Of a stretch of DNA of 64,000 nt, positions 45,639-56,797 are shown one piece after another (position 1 is the stretch's first letter; every line of letters starts with the position of its first letter). The notes below the pieces were generated by a model. That model did not search any database and was not told the DNA's origin. It saw nothing but the letters and a program-made list of their open reading frames with translations. A program made the position numbers and the translations under genes. Origin of the DNA: Tetraselmis striata (Eukaryota; Chlorophyta; Chlorodendrophyceae; Chlorodendrales; Chlorodendraceae); contig VCJN01003073.1 in the NCBI GenBank assembly GCA_006384855.1, positions 62,001 through 126,000 of the forward strand, in the 5' to 3' direction.

Positions 45639-48600
45639 CTAATCCGACTCGACACCCACATAGCCGCGGGAACAGGCCACAGCGGCAACAGCCCATATCG
45701 ACGCTGTATGAGCTTGAGCGGTGATGAGTTTGGGGATGGGTCGGCGCACCCTTGCCCGCGGTGGCTCCCGCCTCGGGATGGTCTTGGGCTCGGGCGGCTT
45801 TGGCTTGTTGATGGCTGGCAGTGGGGTCTGCGTAGCCGGGCGAGGAGCAATGCGGCGTCAGGGCGAGGGATGGCGAGCAAGGGGTTGCACCACTGAGACC
45901 ACGGCTCACTGCTGCACTGAACAGTTATGCCACGGCCGGTAGCCATGCACCCTGTCAAAGTGGACAAAAACGACGGCAAGGGGGGGGGGGGGGGGGGGAT
46001 CGGAGGGGGCGCACTGTCTTTGGGCGGCTGGCCTTGCTGGGGGGCGCCGGAGCTGTCTGCTGGAGGTTGGCAGCGGACGGAGCCTTGGGCGGGGCGGTCT
46101 TGGTCCGCGGGGTGCGCGGGGAGGGCGCGCCCCGTGTGGTCACCTTCTTCTTGGGCTTGCCAGACTTCTTGGTGCGCGGCACGGGGGCGTTGTGCGCTGC
46201 ACCGGGCGGAGTGGGGCGGGGGCGGGTCAGGCGCCCAGCCGGGACAAGGATAATGCGTGATAACACGCGTGATGCGTGAGGCATTGTGTGTGGCATATGC
46301 GGCCATGCGTGCACAGGGGCTCCATTGCCCCTCATGCAGAATGCCCCCCCCCCCCCCCCCCCCCCACACACACCCGGGAACACATGCACACACGACTACA
46401 GCCACCAATCTAGAGGTAGCCATCGCCCGCCTTGGGTCAGGAGTGATAGCCTTGGCATCAACGCTATCGATGGCATCACGATCAGGCCAGTATTCATCGT
46501 AGCATTACCGGCGCCAATGCGGTAGTAAGAACACCGCGAACAATAACCCGCGCTGCTTTCCAGAGGTTAAATGTAGACACAAGTTTAGCGGAAGCATAGC
46601 AAATGTTCTCATAGGTTGCATACAAGCCAAATTGAGCCTGATAAGAAGAATTTTTATAGGTGCGTCGGTACCTGCACCAGCAGTGTCATTAACAGCTGTA
46701 CGGAATACAGCAGTAGCACCAGCCTTTGCATGTATTTAGTTAGAACAGGCATTCACACTACCAGCAAATATCGCAAAAATGCCTGAACCATATCGGAATT
46801 TCATCGAAATATGTAGGATATATGACATATAGTCCCCATTGGGATGGACACCAGCGTCAGTACCTGGCCATAATTTGCATTTCTAGTGATATTTGCCTCC
46901 GCTCTTGCACTGCCACTGGCATCAGCGGAAACATTACAGGTGCTGGCGCTCTGTGAAGAACACTTAGAGTAAGCCCTGCGCTGCATGGATCAAATCTGAA
47001 CAAAATGATCAGAGATGTACCACGGCCAGCCAAGAACAATCTGCCGACATCCAGATTATGCTGGGAGTAAATATAGTCGCCATATGTTCTTAATACCATA
47101 ACATTTCATTGGACTGGCGGGTCCAAAAACTTGTTTTGCAGCGAGTCGGAATATCCGTGTATTATTTGTTGTTTAATATGATTTATTTCAAGATAAAAAG
47201 GATATTCCCCCATTGCCGGGGGATCAAAAACGATATAATATACTACCGCGAACCCAAAGCGTGGTTACGGTACATCGCGTCGGCAAATGTACCCAGGTGC
47301 CCATAGCGATGGCAATTACACATCAGCGTGAACACCATTCCTCCAAGAATGTTGACGACTGCACGGCGTCCGGGACCACCACTAGACGGACAGATGGACG
47401 GTGCGACAGGGGGGGGGGGGGGGGGGCTGAGACAGAGACCGAGGGGGGAGAGGGGGGGGGGGGGGGGGGGGGGGGGGCTGAGACAGAGACCGAGGGGGGA
47501 GAGGGGGGGGGGGGGGGGGGGCTTACCAGGCGATGGTATCTCCGGCAGAAAGGGGACACTTGGTGTGGAGCGCTCCGGCAGCGAGCCCTTGCCGTGCTTG
47601 ACCTCCGGCAGCGAGGGCCCGGGCGACGGCGCCTTGGGGTGCGCGTTTCTGGGCTGGCTGTTGTACTCCACCCAGGAGCTGCGCAGGCCTGCCATGGACA
47701 TGAGGGGCGCGGCCACCCACTCAGCTTCCATAGAACCTGCACCCTAAACGGGGCTGTCGCTGTCGGGAGCCGAGGTCTTTGCGACACAAGCAGCCTTTCC
47801 ATCGATTAATACATCCAGAAGCTGCCCGCAACGCTCCCTGCTTGCCAGTATTGACAGAGCCCCCCCCCCCCCCCCCCCCCGCCTTCTTTCCCCTCTCTCC
47901 TGCATTGTCCCCATTTACTGTTGTCACTCCTTCCTTGTTGGCAACGGGTGCCGGCGTACTCACAAAGAAGCATTTAAAAGTAGACGCCCGCAGTTTCCCG
48001 CACAAAACCAAACCAATATATGGCGAGCATATTACGAAGCTAACAAAAGAGCCAAGCAGACACCCCCAGAAAGTCTCTTATTACCGCTTTCTTCTACGTC
48101 CACCGGCACCTGGACTAAAGGTGCCCTAGTCAAAGCATTATGGGCAAATCAGAGCAGGGAAGGCGGCCGGGGGGGGGGGGGGGGGGGGGACCGGAGTGGC
48201 GGTGGGACCGCATCCCTAGGCAGCTATAGAGACAGTATCAACGTCACATCCCTAAGCACGAGTCCCAACGGCACACACTGAGATACCACTGGACATGGAG
48301 GTGATTGGCGGTGAGAGGTGCGCATCATCACAGGTGGAGAGTGAGAAGGAGAGAGTATCGGGGAGGAGGGTGGGGGGGGGAGGGGGGAGGGGGGGGGGGG
48401 GGGGCTGAGCGCGGCGCACCAGGTACGGTGGCCTGCCAGCCTGCCAGGGGATCGCTCGCCGGAGGCTTGAAGTCTCCGGACTTGTGCGCCTCAACGTTCT
48501 CGCGCATGGTCAGCTTGTGCCGCTCCCGCATGTCATCTGCGGCGGAAGGCAAAACGGTCACCAGAGGCGGGTGACGGCAGCCAGCACCACCCTTCTGCTT

Positions 48601-50344
48601 GGCTTGTCCGGCACCCAGATGGAAACACAGACGGTGGCGACATCTCATTGCTGCCATTACATATTGACCTTCTCCCGATCAGGGCATGCTCAACCCCCTG
48701 GCCGCACCTTCCACGCTCTTCACCATCCGCTGCGTCACGTATTTGCGGTGCAGCTCCCACTTCTTCCGCATCCCGGAGCGGATGACGCAGCGCAGGCGAT
48801 ACCGCCGCCATGCATGCTGCACAGAGAGCAGGCAGGCAGGCAGGCAGAACAAGCGCACACAGTGGACAGAGGGCTCAGTGGGAGGCGAATTTCCACAGCC
48901 ACAGCAGCAGCCAGCAGCAGCATTGAGCAGTATGGAGCAGGAGCGCATGGCGGGGTGACAGTGCTAACCTGGATGAGGCGCGCTGCGTTGTCCTGCTGTA
49001 CCCACTTGCTCATGCGGCGCGACTCCGCGCTGCGGGCAGCGCGCACCACGGCGTCTCAGTGACCTCCAAGGCTTCTGGTTGCATGAACAGCCACATGTCA
49101 TGCACATGCAGGCAGGGGCGGGTGCCGCACCTCTTGGTGCTCTTGTTCTCCTGGAGCACCTCTCTCCAGTCGCCTGTGTAGCCCTTCGCAGTGTAGGCCT
49201 CGCGCTTCACCTCCACGGTCGCGCGGTCGCCCGTCTCTCGTTTCACCTCGGTGTGCAGCTGCCCCATCAGGCTGTCCAGCACCGACATCTGCCCCCAGCT
49301 AGACTTCATGTAGCTCGAGTTCTGCGGCGCCGCCCTGGGGGAGGAACCGCAGCCACATTGGGATCACATTGCCCGCCTTCTGCACATGTATGACACCGCC
49401 CATGGCCCGGGAGGGGGAGGGGGGGAGGGGGGGGGGGGGGCATGCAGAGCTGTGGATGCAACGTCCAGGCGAGGGCAGGGGCGCTTGAAGCGGGCGAGAG
49501 GCTCACCCGTTCTGGCTGTACTGCTCCGCGATGAAGTCCTCCTGCAGCTCCTGCAGCTCCTTTGCCAGCATCTTCGCGGCGGCCAGCACCTGCGGGCAGC
49601 AAGTGGGGGCATTCAAGTACCCGCTGCGAGTGCCAAGCTGTGCAAGTGCCGCGTTGAGGGCGAAAGGGGTAGAGACCAGAGGTGCAGGCAGGGGACCTGA
49701 GCCAGATTTATGCAGGGCCGCACAGTTGTTTATGCCGCAAAGGAAAGCATTACTATCTAGAGCATATAGACTCTCGGAAACCAGCATACCCCTGGGCATC
49801 GTGGCTTGTGCAAATTTTGTTCAAGGCAGATGTGGGCGTCGGTGTGGGGTATGCCATGGTTACTTTAATCTTAATCTTCGTGACATGTGGGGGCCCCCGC
49901 GAGCGATCCAAACCCTGCGTATTATCTTGCTTATGCATGGTAATGCACTTTATATCACGTAGATGAGCATCAATGCATGGATCTAGGCATGAAAGCATGG
50001 CATGCCTATCACGGTGTGTGAACGGCGTGACACGAATGTGCACTCATGTCGTACATTGTGATATCATGACAAAATCATCGTATCTCCATGTAACACGCGC
50101 CCCCTTCCTTGGCTGCGGGACGGCCACTCACCGCAGCGGACATTTTGGCGGGGGTGCTAGGGGCTGCCGACTTGTTTCTCAGCGCGCCCACGCCCACGCC
50201 GTCGATGGCGTTGATCACGCTCTGCTGTCCGAGGAGGTCCGCCTGGTGCATGCTCACGGGCGCGCGGCTCAGCTGGGCGTGGCTGGTGTGCATGGCGCTC
50301 AGCCCCAGGTGCTGCACGCCATGCATTGCCAGGTAGGACGACAT
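45639..50344 (-). CDS. IQ-motif (calmodulin-binding) protein of unknown role, 455 aa
   Basis: Nine exons join in phase: 50344-50132, 49589-49507, 49334-49131, 49029-48969, 48816-48708, 48536-48420, 47736-47527, 46196-46015 and 45827-45639. The start MSSYLAMHGVQHLGLSAMHT is the first ATG of exon 1. Residues about 72-98 are a helix (KMLAKELQELQEDFIAEQYS). The splice between exons 4 and 5 assembles an IQ motif at about 182-196 (AARLIQHAWRRYRLR), followed by KKWELHRKYVTQRMVKSVE. The C-terminal third is Pro/Lys/Arg-rich and low in order (KKSGKPKKKVTTRGAPSPRT; INKPKPPEPKTIPRREPPRA). IQ motifs bind calmodulin or centrins, so a Ca2+-linked cytoskeletal or scaffold role is possible, but I recognise no specific family. 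Intron 7 (46197-47526) holds a repeat insertion and three poly-G tracts. Confidence 0.8.
46500..47280. repeat. AT-richer insertion in an intron of the IQ-motif gene,  including dispersed repeat copy 2
   Basis: Its composition departs from the flanking GC-rich DNA. 47103-47273 is the second copy of the repeat at 42846-43037 and ends in CCGCGAACCCAAAGCGTGGT. Short minus-strand frames (46801-46986, 46857-47099) exist, but none is recognised as a gene. Confidence 0.55.
47408..47522 (+). repeat. Tandem poly-G / CTGAGACAGAGACCGA repeat
   Basis: Three poly-G runs separated by two identical 16-base spacers (CTGAGACAGAGACCGA) followed by GGGG(G)GAGA. It lies immediately downstream (in transcript sense) of exon 7 of the IQ-motif gene, covering the donor flank. 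Confidence 0.9.
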
Positions 50345-50825
50345 GCTGCCGCCGTGCCGCTTTCCTCGCCTGTCTGTCTTTTACGCTGCAGAGAACACAA
50401 GACCGTGGCTACGTCAGTGAATGCTGTAATTTAGCGGCCATGTCGCTGAGCTGTAGGGGGGGGAGGACAGGAAGGGAAAGCGTAAATGAATGGAGGTCCA
50501 ACTGGAAAATATTGAGGTGGCTGTGCAGCATCGCCCTGTCTCACTTGGGTATATGGCTACAGCCCTCCCAGAAGGAAATATGAAAGCTCTGGTATATGAG
50601 CTGAGGGTAAGCAATGCTAAGACATCCACCGCTGAGGTCGCTTCACCCCTCCCCACCCACCCCCCTTCAGCCCCTCGACCCGCCCTCATCGCCCTCGCCC
50701 CACGCCTCCACCTTGGCGGCTTGTGCAGTGACCGGAAGCAATGGTACTCCCCCTGAAACATCTCGTATTTTCTGTCAGTCCTCCAGCTCCAAGCTACACC
50801 GGACTACACAGCCTGCAAAATGCGA

Positions 50826-50857
<32 letters not shown>

Positions 50858-51409
50858 GACACAAAATACTCCCGACATCTTCGACATCTGGCCGCACGCC
50901 CCTCCCTCGGTGCACCCCACCCCACGCGTAGTCGATGAACCCCCACAGAGGCTCCTCGTCCGCAACGCACGGGTCGTCACTGTTTGTGTATGCCGGCTTG
51001 TACCCGGGCAGGCGGCAGGTCGTCATCATGTCAGTGCCGATGATATATGCAATCCGACACCGCGAGAGTGTTCCGCCGGCATGCCGCTAGAGGTGAAAAC
51101 CGGAGCTGTATTTGTCCTCACGGCTCGTACAAGTACGAGTAACAAGCGCCGCATGCCGACCGCGACGGACCCGCCGCCAAACCCCAACAACAGCCAGCCA
51201 AGCCCACCTCTGCCTTGCCAAGGGAGACAGGTCCTCTCCAGTAGGGTCCTCAGCTTTGTGCCGCTTCGCGCTGAGTCTAGTTTCGATGGGCTCAGCCGGT
51301 GTCGGCGGAGGCCGTCGCTGGCGATGGAGACGACGATCAGCAGCAGATGACGACCTCGGATACGCGCTGTGTATTAATGACTACCCGCCGCCTTACGTAC
51401 CGCCTCGTC
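50345..51409. other. Upstream of the IQ-motif gene, no gene accepted
   Basis: Short open frames only. A long poly-C tract lies at about 50826-50854. The sequence changes from exon-like GC-rich to repeat-like near 51050. Confidence 0.4.
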
Positions 51410-51690
51410 GTCTGTCCGCTCGGTAGGGCGGCGGTCTCCTACTCAGGTCCCCGGTACTATTCCCGGCTCTGTCACTTCAGGGCAATATCGACCGGGCCCG
51501 TGTCCCGGGTATACCTGGTTGATGCATTAGCCCTTCGGGCTTTGCTAGTTCGAATCGGGCAATGGTTTGGGGGCCATGCCGGACCGACCCTGTACGACTG
51601 GTCGGCGGAAGAGCAGGTCAAGTGCGCTCGGGGACATCTTCGGCCGATGACCCGGGCGGGGCGAACGATATTACCTCGCGCACAGAACTT
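51410..51690 (+). mobile_element. tRNA-derived SINE, second copy
   Basis: Same family as the element at 14714-14968 but in plus orientation. The head GTCCGCTCGGTAGGGCGGCG is an A-box-like tRNA remnant and the B-box region is degenerate. The body shares TGTCCCGG(G/T)TATACC(T/C)GGTTGATG, TGATGCATTAGCCCTTCGG (51520-51538), CAAGTG, CTTCGGCCGATG and GGGGCGAAC. More diverged and without a clear target-site duplication, so older. Confidence 0.75.
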
Positions 51691-51769
51691 TAGGACTAAC
51701 GATACTTTCTCCTGCATGGCCCTTTATAGACCGATATCGCCCCATCAGAACCTATCAGAACCCGATGAT

Positions 51770-51860
51770 ATCAATAACATTATTATTATTATCTAATAAT
51801 TAACCAGTAGTAATAGAATAATAATAATGATGATGATAATGTAATATACATCATACGTAT
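51770..51860. repeat. ATT/AAT-rich microsatellite stretch
   Basis: Imperfect ATT, TAA and GAT trinucleotide runs following the SINE tail region; possibly the decayed tail of an element. Confidence 0.7.
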
Positions 51861-52039
51861 TAATTAAGACGACGACATGATGATGACATCTTCTCGTTAT
51901 TGGGCCCGTATACACTCCTCGATATTATTTATTGAAAAGGATTATACGCGGGTGCGAACTACAACAGTGCTAGTAACAAACCCACAGATAATAAGAGCAG
52001 TATTTGGAGGTCAACATAAGCTACTTAAAGGCGGCATGC

Positions 52040-52320
52040 AACCCGCACGAGCAGGCAGGACGATGGATGAGCGATGCGCGCCCAGTTGAGATTCCGGGCC
52101 ATGCGTGCCCATGTAAGAGGGTGTTCTAAGGCCCCGCTCTGCAGCTTCGGCAAGGGGGTGACAGACGAATCTATGCCGTTTGATAGGCAGCGTGCACGCC
52201 CTCGAGCTGCCGCCAAGCTCAGCACCCCAATGAAATCTCCAACGAGCAAGATCTCCTGGTAAGCCCGGGTGGTGCGCCGAATGCCATGCGATGAGAGGGC
52301 GCCCCAATCCACGCATGCGG
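52040..52320 (+). repeat. Dispersed repeat, copy 2
   Basis: Homologue of 13580-13870; shared blocks include GATGGATGAG, CTTCGGCAA, GACGAATCT and AAGCCCGGGTGGTGC. Confidence 0.6.
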
Positions 52321-53852
52321 CCAAGCATGCGTCAACGCACCGTAGTGCGGCACATCCCCTTGCTCACCTCCCCCACTGTTACGAAGACCGTGGGGCATCC
52401 CAATAAGGCTGCAACAGATGTAGGAGGGGCTGGAAACGGGAGCAGAGGATGGTCGGTAGCATGAGCTGTCATACACGCTTGTGTCCCTGTCCGGCGGCGG
52501 AGAGAGCGGATTAGCATGTTGTGACCAGTTTCAATTTCAATCTGCCAAAGACCATTCCCGTGTACTCCGACATGTCGAGGATGTCTCGAAGTGGGCCATG
52601 TTGTCGCCAAGTTTCTCCGTTTTGTGCCACGCCGCGCAAACAACCCCCGTTGCATGTCGCCCAACATGGTGCGCTCAAACCGATCCACAACAGTTGCATG
52701 GAAGCGCTACAATGTACTTGACTACATTGTGTACAATGTCTTGAACTCTAGCAGTACGGGCTTCAAGCTCCGGGAATCATAGCTCCCGGTCACGTTGAAC
52801 GCCGGGAGGGACGAGAGCTATGTGTCTAGAACCTCTCTAATGCCCACCTGCTCATTCCGGAGCCGAGAGTTGTTGGATTGGGCCACGAAAGCTGACAGCT
52901 GCCGTGCTCCTTCTACGAGCAGGACACACCGACGCAGCCTCCACCTCCCGATCCATCACGCGGGCGTCGGCATCGCAGAGGTGGCCAGCACTAGCCTCGT
53001 CCTGAAGGTGCCCCCACGCAACGCGCACCGCCGTGGCATAGCGGGCCGACCCGCGATACCACGAGCGTCGTTGAGAAAGTGATCATACTGGCGGGCGGAA
53101 TTACACATATCGAAAGATTATACCGGTACCCGTATCGTGAGCAGCAACAGCAAAAGGCAAAAAATAGTCAGCAGCGCACGCGCATCGTAGCGACAATTAT
53201 ACCCCGAACGTACAGATGTTATTTACGGGTGCGGTACAAGTGCAGCATGTTTTGGCTTTTTCGGGTTTTAGGAAAATAATTATTCCCTTATCTCTGTAAT
53301 ATTATGTTGTTGGGCGCCCTAAATTCGACACAGGTGCGACATGTGTTTTATTAAGTACTGGAATCTGGAGCCGCCAAACCTGAAATGCACCGGGTCGACC
53401 CGTGTGGAATTCCGTCGATAAGTATCAGGTACAATTGTGATTTTTGTACGAAATCGAAAGCAGGGGTGCATGCTTGCGTCCGGACACGTATCCTGATTTC
53501 ATCATTTTGGTATCACCAAGCAAAGCAAATTTCCCGTAGTTTTACCCTTGCTCGAAATTTTCACATACGAAATCCCGTGTACATTACCCCTGTACATTCC
53601 GCGGCATTTTTATTGCTTTTACACCCGTCGCGGACAGCGGAAGCAATATCAGCAAAGTATAGCAAAGTTCATTACACGTCAGATCCGAGGCGGTCATTCC
53701 CAGGTAACGACTCATCGTGCTCCAGTCGCTCCCCGCAGCGTAAAAGTAGCGTGCAACGGAAGTATGCAGGAAATAGTGATGCAAGTAGCTTGTCACGCAT
53801 GGCGCAACATCGGGCATGATCGAAACATGACCTTGGGGCACCTACAACAAAA
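52321..53852. other. Gene-poor repeat region
   Basis: No gene recognised. 53408-53490 (TCCGTCGATAAGTATCA, then AAATCGAAAGC(A/G)GGGGTGC) recurs at 55017-55090, so another dispersed element is present. Confidence 0.4.
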
Positions 53853-54229
53853 CTCCGACTAGGGGCCCGGTGGCCCGGCCCTCCGCACGCCCACGGCGCA
53901 CACCTCCAGATGGGAGGAAGCGCACGGTGATCAGCACGCAGCTAGCCTGGCGGCCCGGGGCTCTAGACCTCAGGGAATTCCGTGTAGAGGCTGAGCCGGG
54001 GCGACATAGACGCACACGCCAAGACGGCTGCGCAATCGAACCTCCGACTAGGGGCCCGGTGGCCCGGCCCTCCGGACGCCCATGGCGCACACTTCCAGAT
54101 GGGAGGAAGCGCACGGCGATAAGCACGCAGGTGGCCGGGCGGCGGAGCTCTAGACCTCTGGGAATCCCGTGTAGAAGCCGAGCCGGGGCAACTGGCACGC
54201 ACACGCTAAGACGGCCGCGACGCAGCGGA
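53853..54229. repeat. Two tandem copies of a 189-bp GC-rich unit
   Basis: Units 53853-54041 and 54042-54229 share CTCCGACTAGGGGCCCGGTG, CAGATGGGAGGAAGCGCACG, GCTCTAGACCTC and GAGCCGGGGC. Roughly 85-90% identical by eye. No coding capacity evident. Confidence 0.85.
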
Positions 54230-54722
54230 AGGTGGGAGGACCGATTACGGCTAATCGGTTGATATCGCGTACCGGGTACCATCGACGTATCTCAGTCAAG
54301 GTATATAATGTAGGTACGGCTGGTCGGTGCACCGGTGTTCAGTGGATAGCTGGCGCATCTTACCTTGTATGGGGAGAGATTCAATGATTACGGCAAGGAG
54401 TTATCCTCGCTCGGGAGCTCCATGGATCACAACAACGGTTCCGGTGGGCGGTTGGGAAAAGGTGTCGCTGGCTGGGAGAAAGTGTGGAGACTGATGGAAG
54501 GCAACGGCGGATCTTCGTCCCTTCGCTGCGCCGTGCGTTGTCTTCTGTCGCTGGCGCCCGCGGTACTCCGACCACCCGGATATCATCATCAGATTCCTAC
54601 GACGCGCGGTTACGAGTACGCGTACTTTATGGCGTTTTGAGGACGAGAGAGAGTAATAGTCTCGTACCATACAAAGATTTTAGAGTCCAGAAATATCCGG
54701 GATTTCGTAGGTGAAAAACTCG
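54230..54722. other. No gene recognised
   Basis: Short frames only between the tandem repeat and the long hairpin. No family, repeat partner or RNA structure was identified here. Confidence 0.4.
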
Positions 54723-54848
54723 ATTCGAATCGCTCAGGTTATATCTGTGTTTGGGGTAGGAATGAGCATCTTCGGTCCGGCTGCTCGGCTGGGAGGACCG
54801 AAGATGCTCATTCCTACCCCACACAGATATAACCTGAGTAATTCGAAT
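54723..54848. repeat. Near-perfect long hairpin (about 55-bp arms)
   Basis: Arms 54723-54778 and 54795-54848 differ by two substitutions and one 2-base indel. They contain TCAGGTTATATCTGTGT, GGGTAGGAATGAGCATCTTC and GGTCC, around a 16-base loop. It could be a small foldback element, or an RNA hairpin of the size processed by Dicer in green algae. There is no coding capacity. Confidence 0.9.
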
Positions 54849-56520
54849 CTCGTGCGATGTCAATATAGTCCGTTTATATGGTATACAAGTAAGGATCCTT
54901 AAGCTACGAGTGATAATGTATCCGTTACCTTTGCTTGAACGATGGCGGTCCGTCATGTACACACCGCGATTCCGAGCCTAGTACTTACTCGTCGTACGAG
55001 CTCCTTATTCCTTTATGTTCCGTCGATAAGTATCAAGCAGTATTGTAACGATTAATGTAAATCGAAAGCGGGGGTGCCTTCATGCGTCTATGATAATACT
55101 ACCATGTACACGTATTAGTATACTCTGTACATAAATGTGCGAAGTCTAAGGAATACAACAATGTGCGAAGTCTGTATACGACTACTAAAATACAACCATA
55201 CATATGTGAATCGATCGATGACCCGTGTACAAAGATAAGGGCCCAGCCTCCTTTTCTCAAAGCTGCGAAGCCGCTATAACTATATAACAATGACGATACA
55301 GAGTAGCAGCAAGCACTGACCTCCAATTAGTCCTGCGGCGGATTGCTTCATCATGAGCAAAGGGCTTGATGTATATAATAGAATGTCGCCGATACCCGGG
55401 GCTTTTCGTAACTGGATTGCTACTTCATCGTAGAAAGGCCGTCGTAGAGGCGCTGCAAAGGTTTCACTGGTGCCAAAACCCGCGTCTCCGGGCGGGAAAA
55501 AGTAGCAAGCACGGAGTCGAAATTGTCGGCGCAATCCTCGTCAGCAAGCAGTAGTCGTCGCCATCACCAGCATTTAGCAGGCTAGGGAGCAGCCCTTATC
55601 ATAGCCCTTATCATAGATGCAGACGCTCCGCCGCGCGCGCAGCCCCAGCCCAGGGCAGGCATGAATGTAGAGCAGCTTTGTGACAGTGACTAAAAATATA
55701 CATGTGCATGCACATGCATATTAGTCTATAATACATAATCATGCAGCGCAGTCCAGTAGCGGCGCCAACAAAATCATTCATCAATATGGTATAATATTTT
55801 ATTATATCAATGGAGATAGTCGTAGGCGGGCGGTTTCATTGGGCCCTGCATGCTGCGGACAAATATACGAAAAGAATTCAGCCACGAATCACCATTATCA
55901 CGCGGATGATACATATAGTCATATACGCGCGAAGGTCGGAATATGGCGGTATGGCTATGGCCTTGAATACATGCTGGCTGCTAGTCCATGAATAATAGTA
56001 GCAGGCTGCTAGCAATGTCTGTCCTGTTTTGGGTGGCTCATTGGCTAGTCGGGGCCACAGGCCATACATTGTCACCGTGGTGTGCAAGTAATCCTTTACA
56101 GTTCCTTACTAAGCACAGCGTAGCGCCATATTGCTGCATTGGTTGTTCAAGGATTGTTTAGGCGGTTTTTCTGCTAAGTCAGTCATCTTAAACGGCGGTG
56201 TTAAATTATGTAAAGCATATGATTAACCATTTCTTCCGCAGTGTAATTGCAAACGAGTAGTAAATTTAAGGGTATACACGTTTATCTTCTGCGAAATACG
56301 CTGCAATTATTGATAAAGTGCAGCTACTACTTACTAACAAGACTGCGGCTACGACACCTATTACTGTCTACCTACCGAAGTCTTAGTAAAACGACAAGGC
56401 CAAGGAATTAACGGCCAGCCGGCCACAAAACGTCCAAAAAAATCTGGAACCTTCCTGTGTGGATATTCGCTCCTTTCGATTCCAAACTGTTGGGCATCAG
56501 CGCACAATAACTGCACACGG
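54849..56520. other. Gene-poor, AT-richer region
   Basis: No gene recognised. 55017-55090 matches 53408-53490. Small ATG-rich simple repeats (catgtgcatgcacatgcat) lie near 55703-55722. Confidence 0.4.
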
Positions 56521-56529
56521 CAGCTAGGA

Positions 56530-56666
56530 ATATTATACATACATATATATACATAGGTATATACATATATATGTATATATATATATCTGTGTGTGTGTGT
56601 GTGTGTGTGTGGACTAGCATCACGTATGATGTTGTGTGTGTGTGTTTGTGTGTGTGTATGTGTGTA

Positions 56667-56709
<43 letters not shown>

Positions 56710-56741
56710 GTATATATATGTATATACCGATACATTTACAT

Positions 56742-56793
<52 letters not shown>
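56530..56793. repeat. TA / TG / CA microsatellite, self-complementary
   Basis: A TA-rich run at about 56530-56587 is followed by (TG)n between 56588 and 56710 and (CA)n at about 56746-56793. The TG and CA parts are complementary and can fold back on each other. Confidence 0.95.

Positions 56794-56794
<1 letters not shown>

Positions 56795-56797
<3 letters not shown>

Noticed and set aside
45457..46423. Longer minus-strand frames over the last two IQ-gene exons (for example the 293-codon frame at 45542-46423)
   Set aside because: They read through poly-C intron sequence; the spliced frame with Pro/Lys-rich sequence fits phase from all seven upstream exons and ends cleanly at 45639.
46801..47099. 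A minus-strand gene starting MVLRTYGDYIYSQHNLDVG
   Set aside because: It lies inside an intron insertion of the IQ-motif gene, the frames break within 80 codons and no family is recognised.
56588..56793. CRISPR-like or coding Cys/Val and His/Thr repeats in the microsatellite
   Set aside because: Pure dinucleotide repeats with no spacers; the translated repeats are artefacts.
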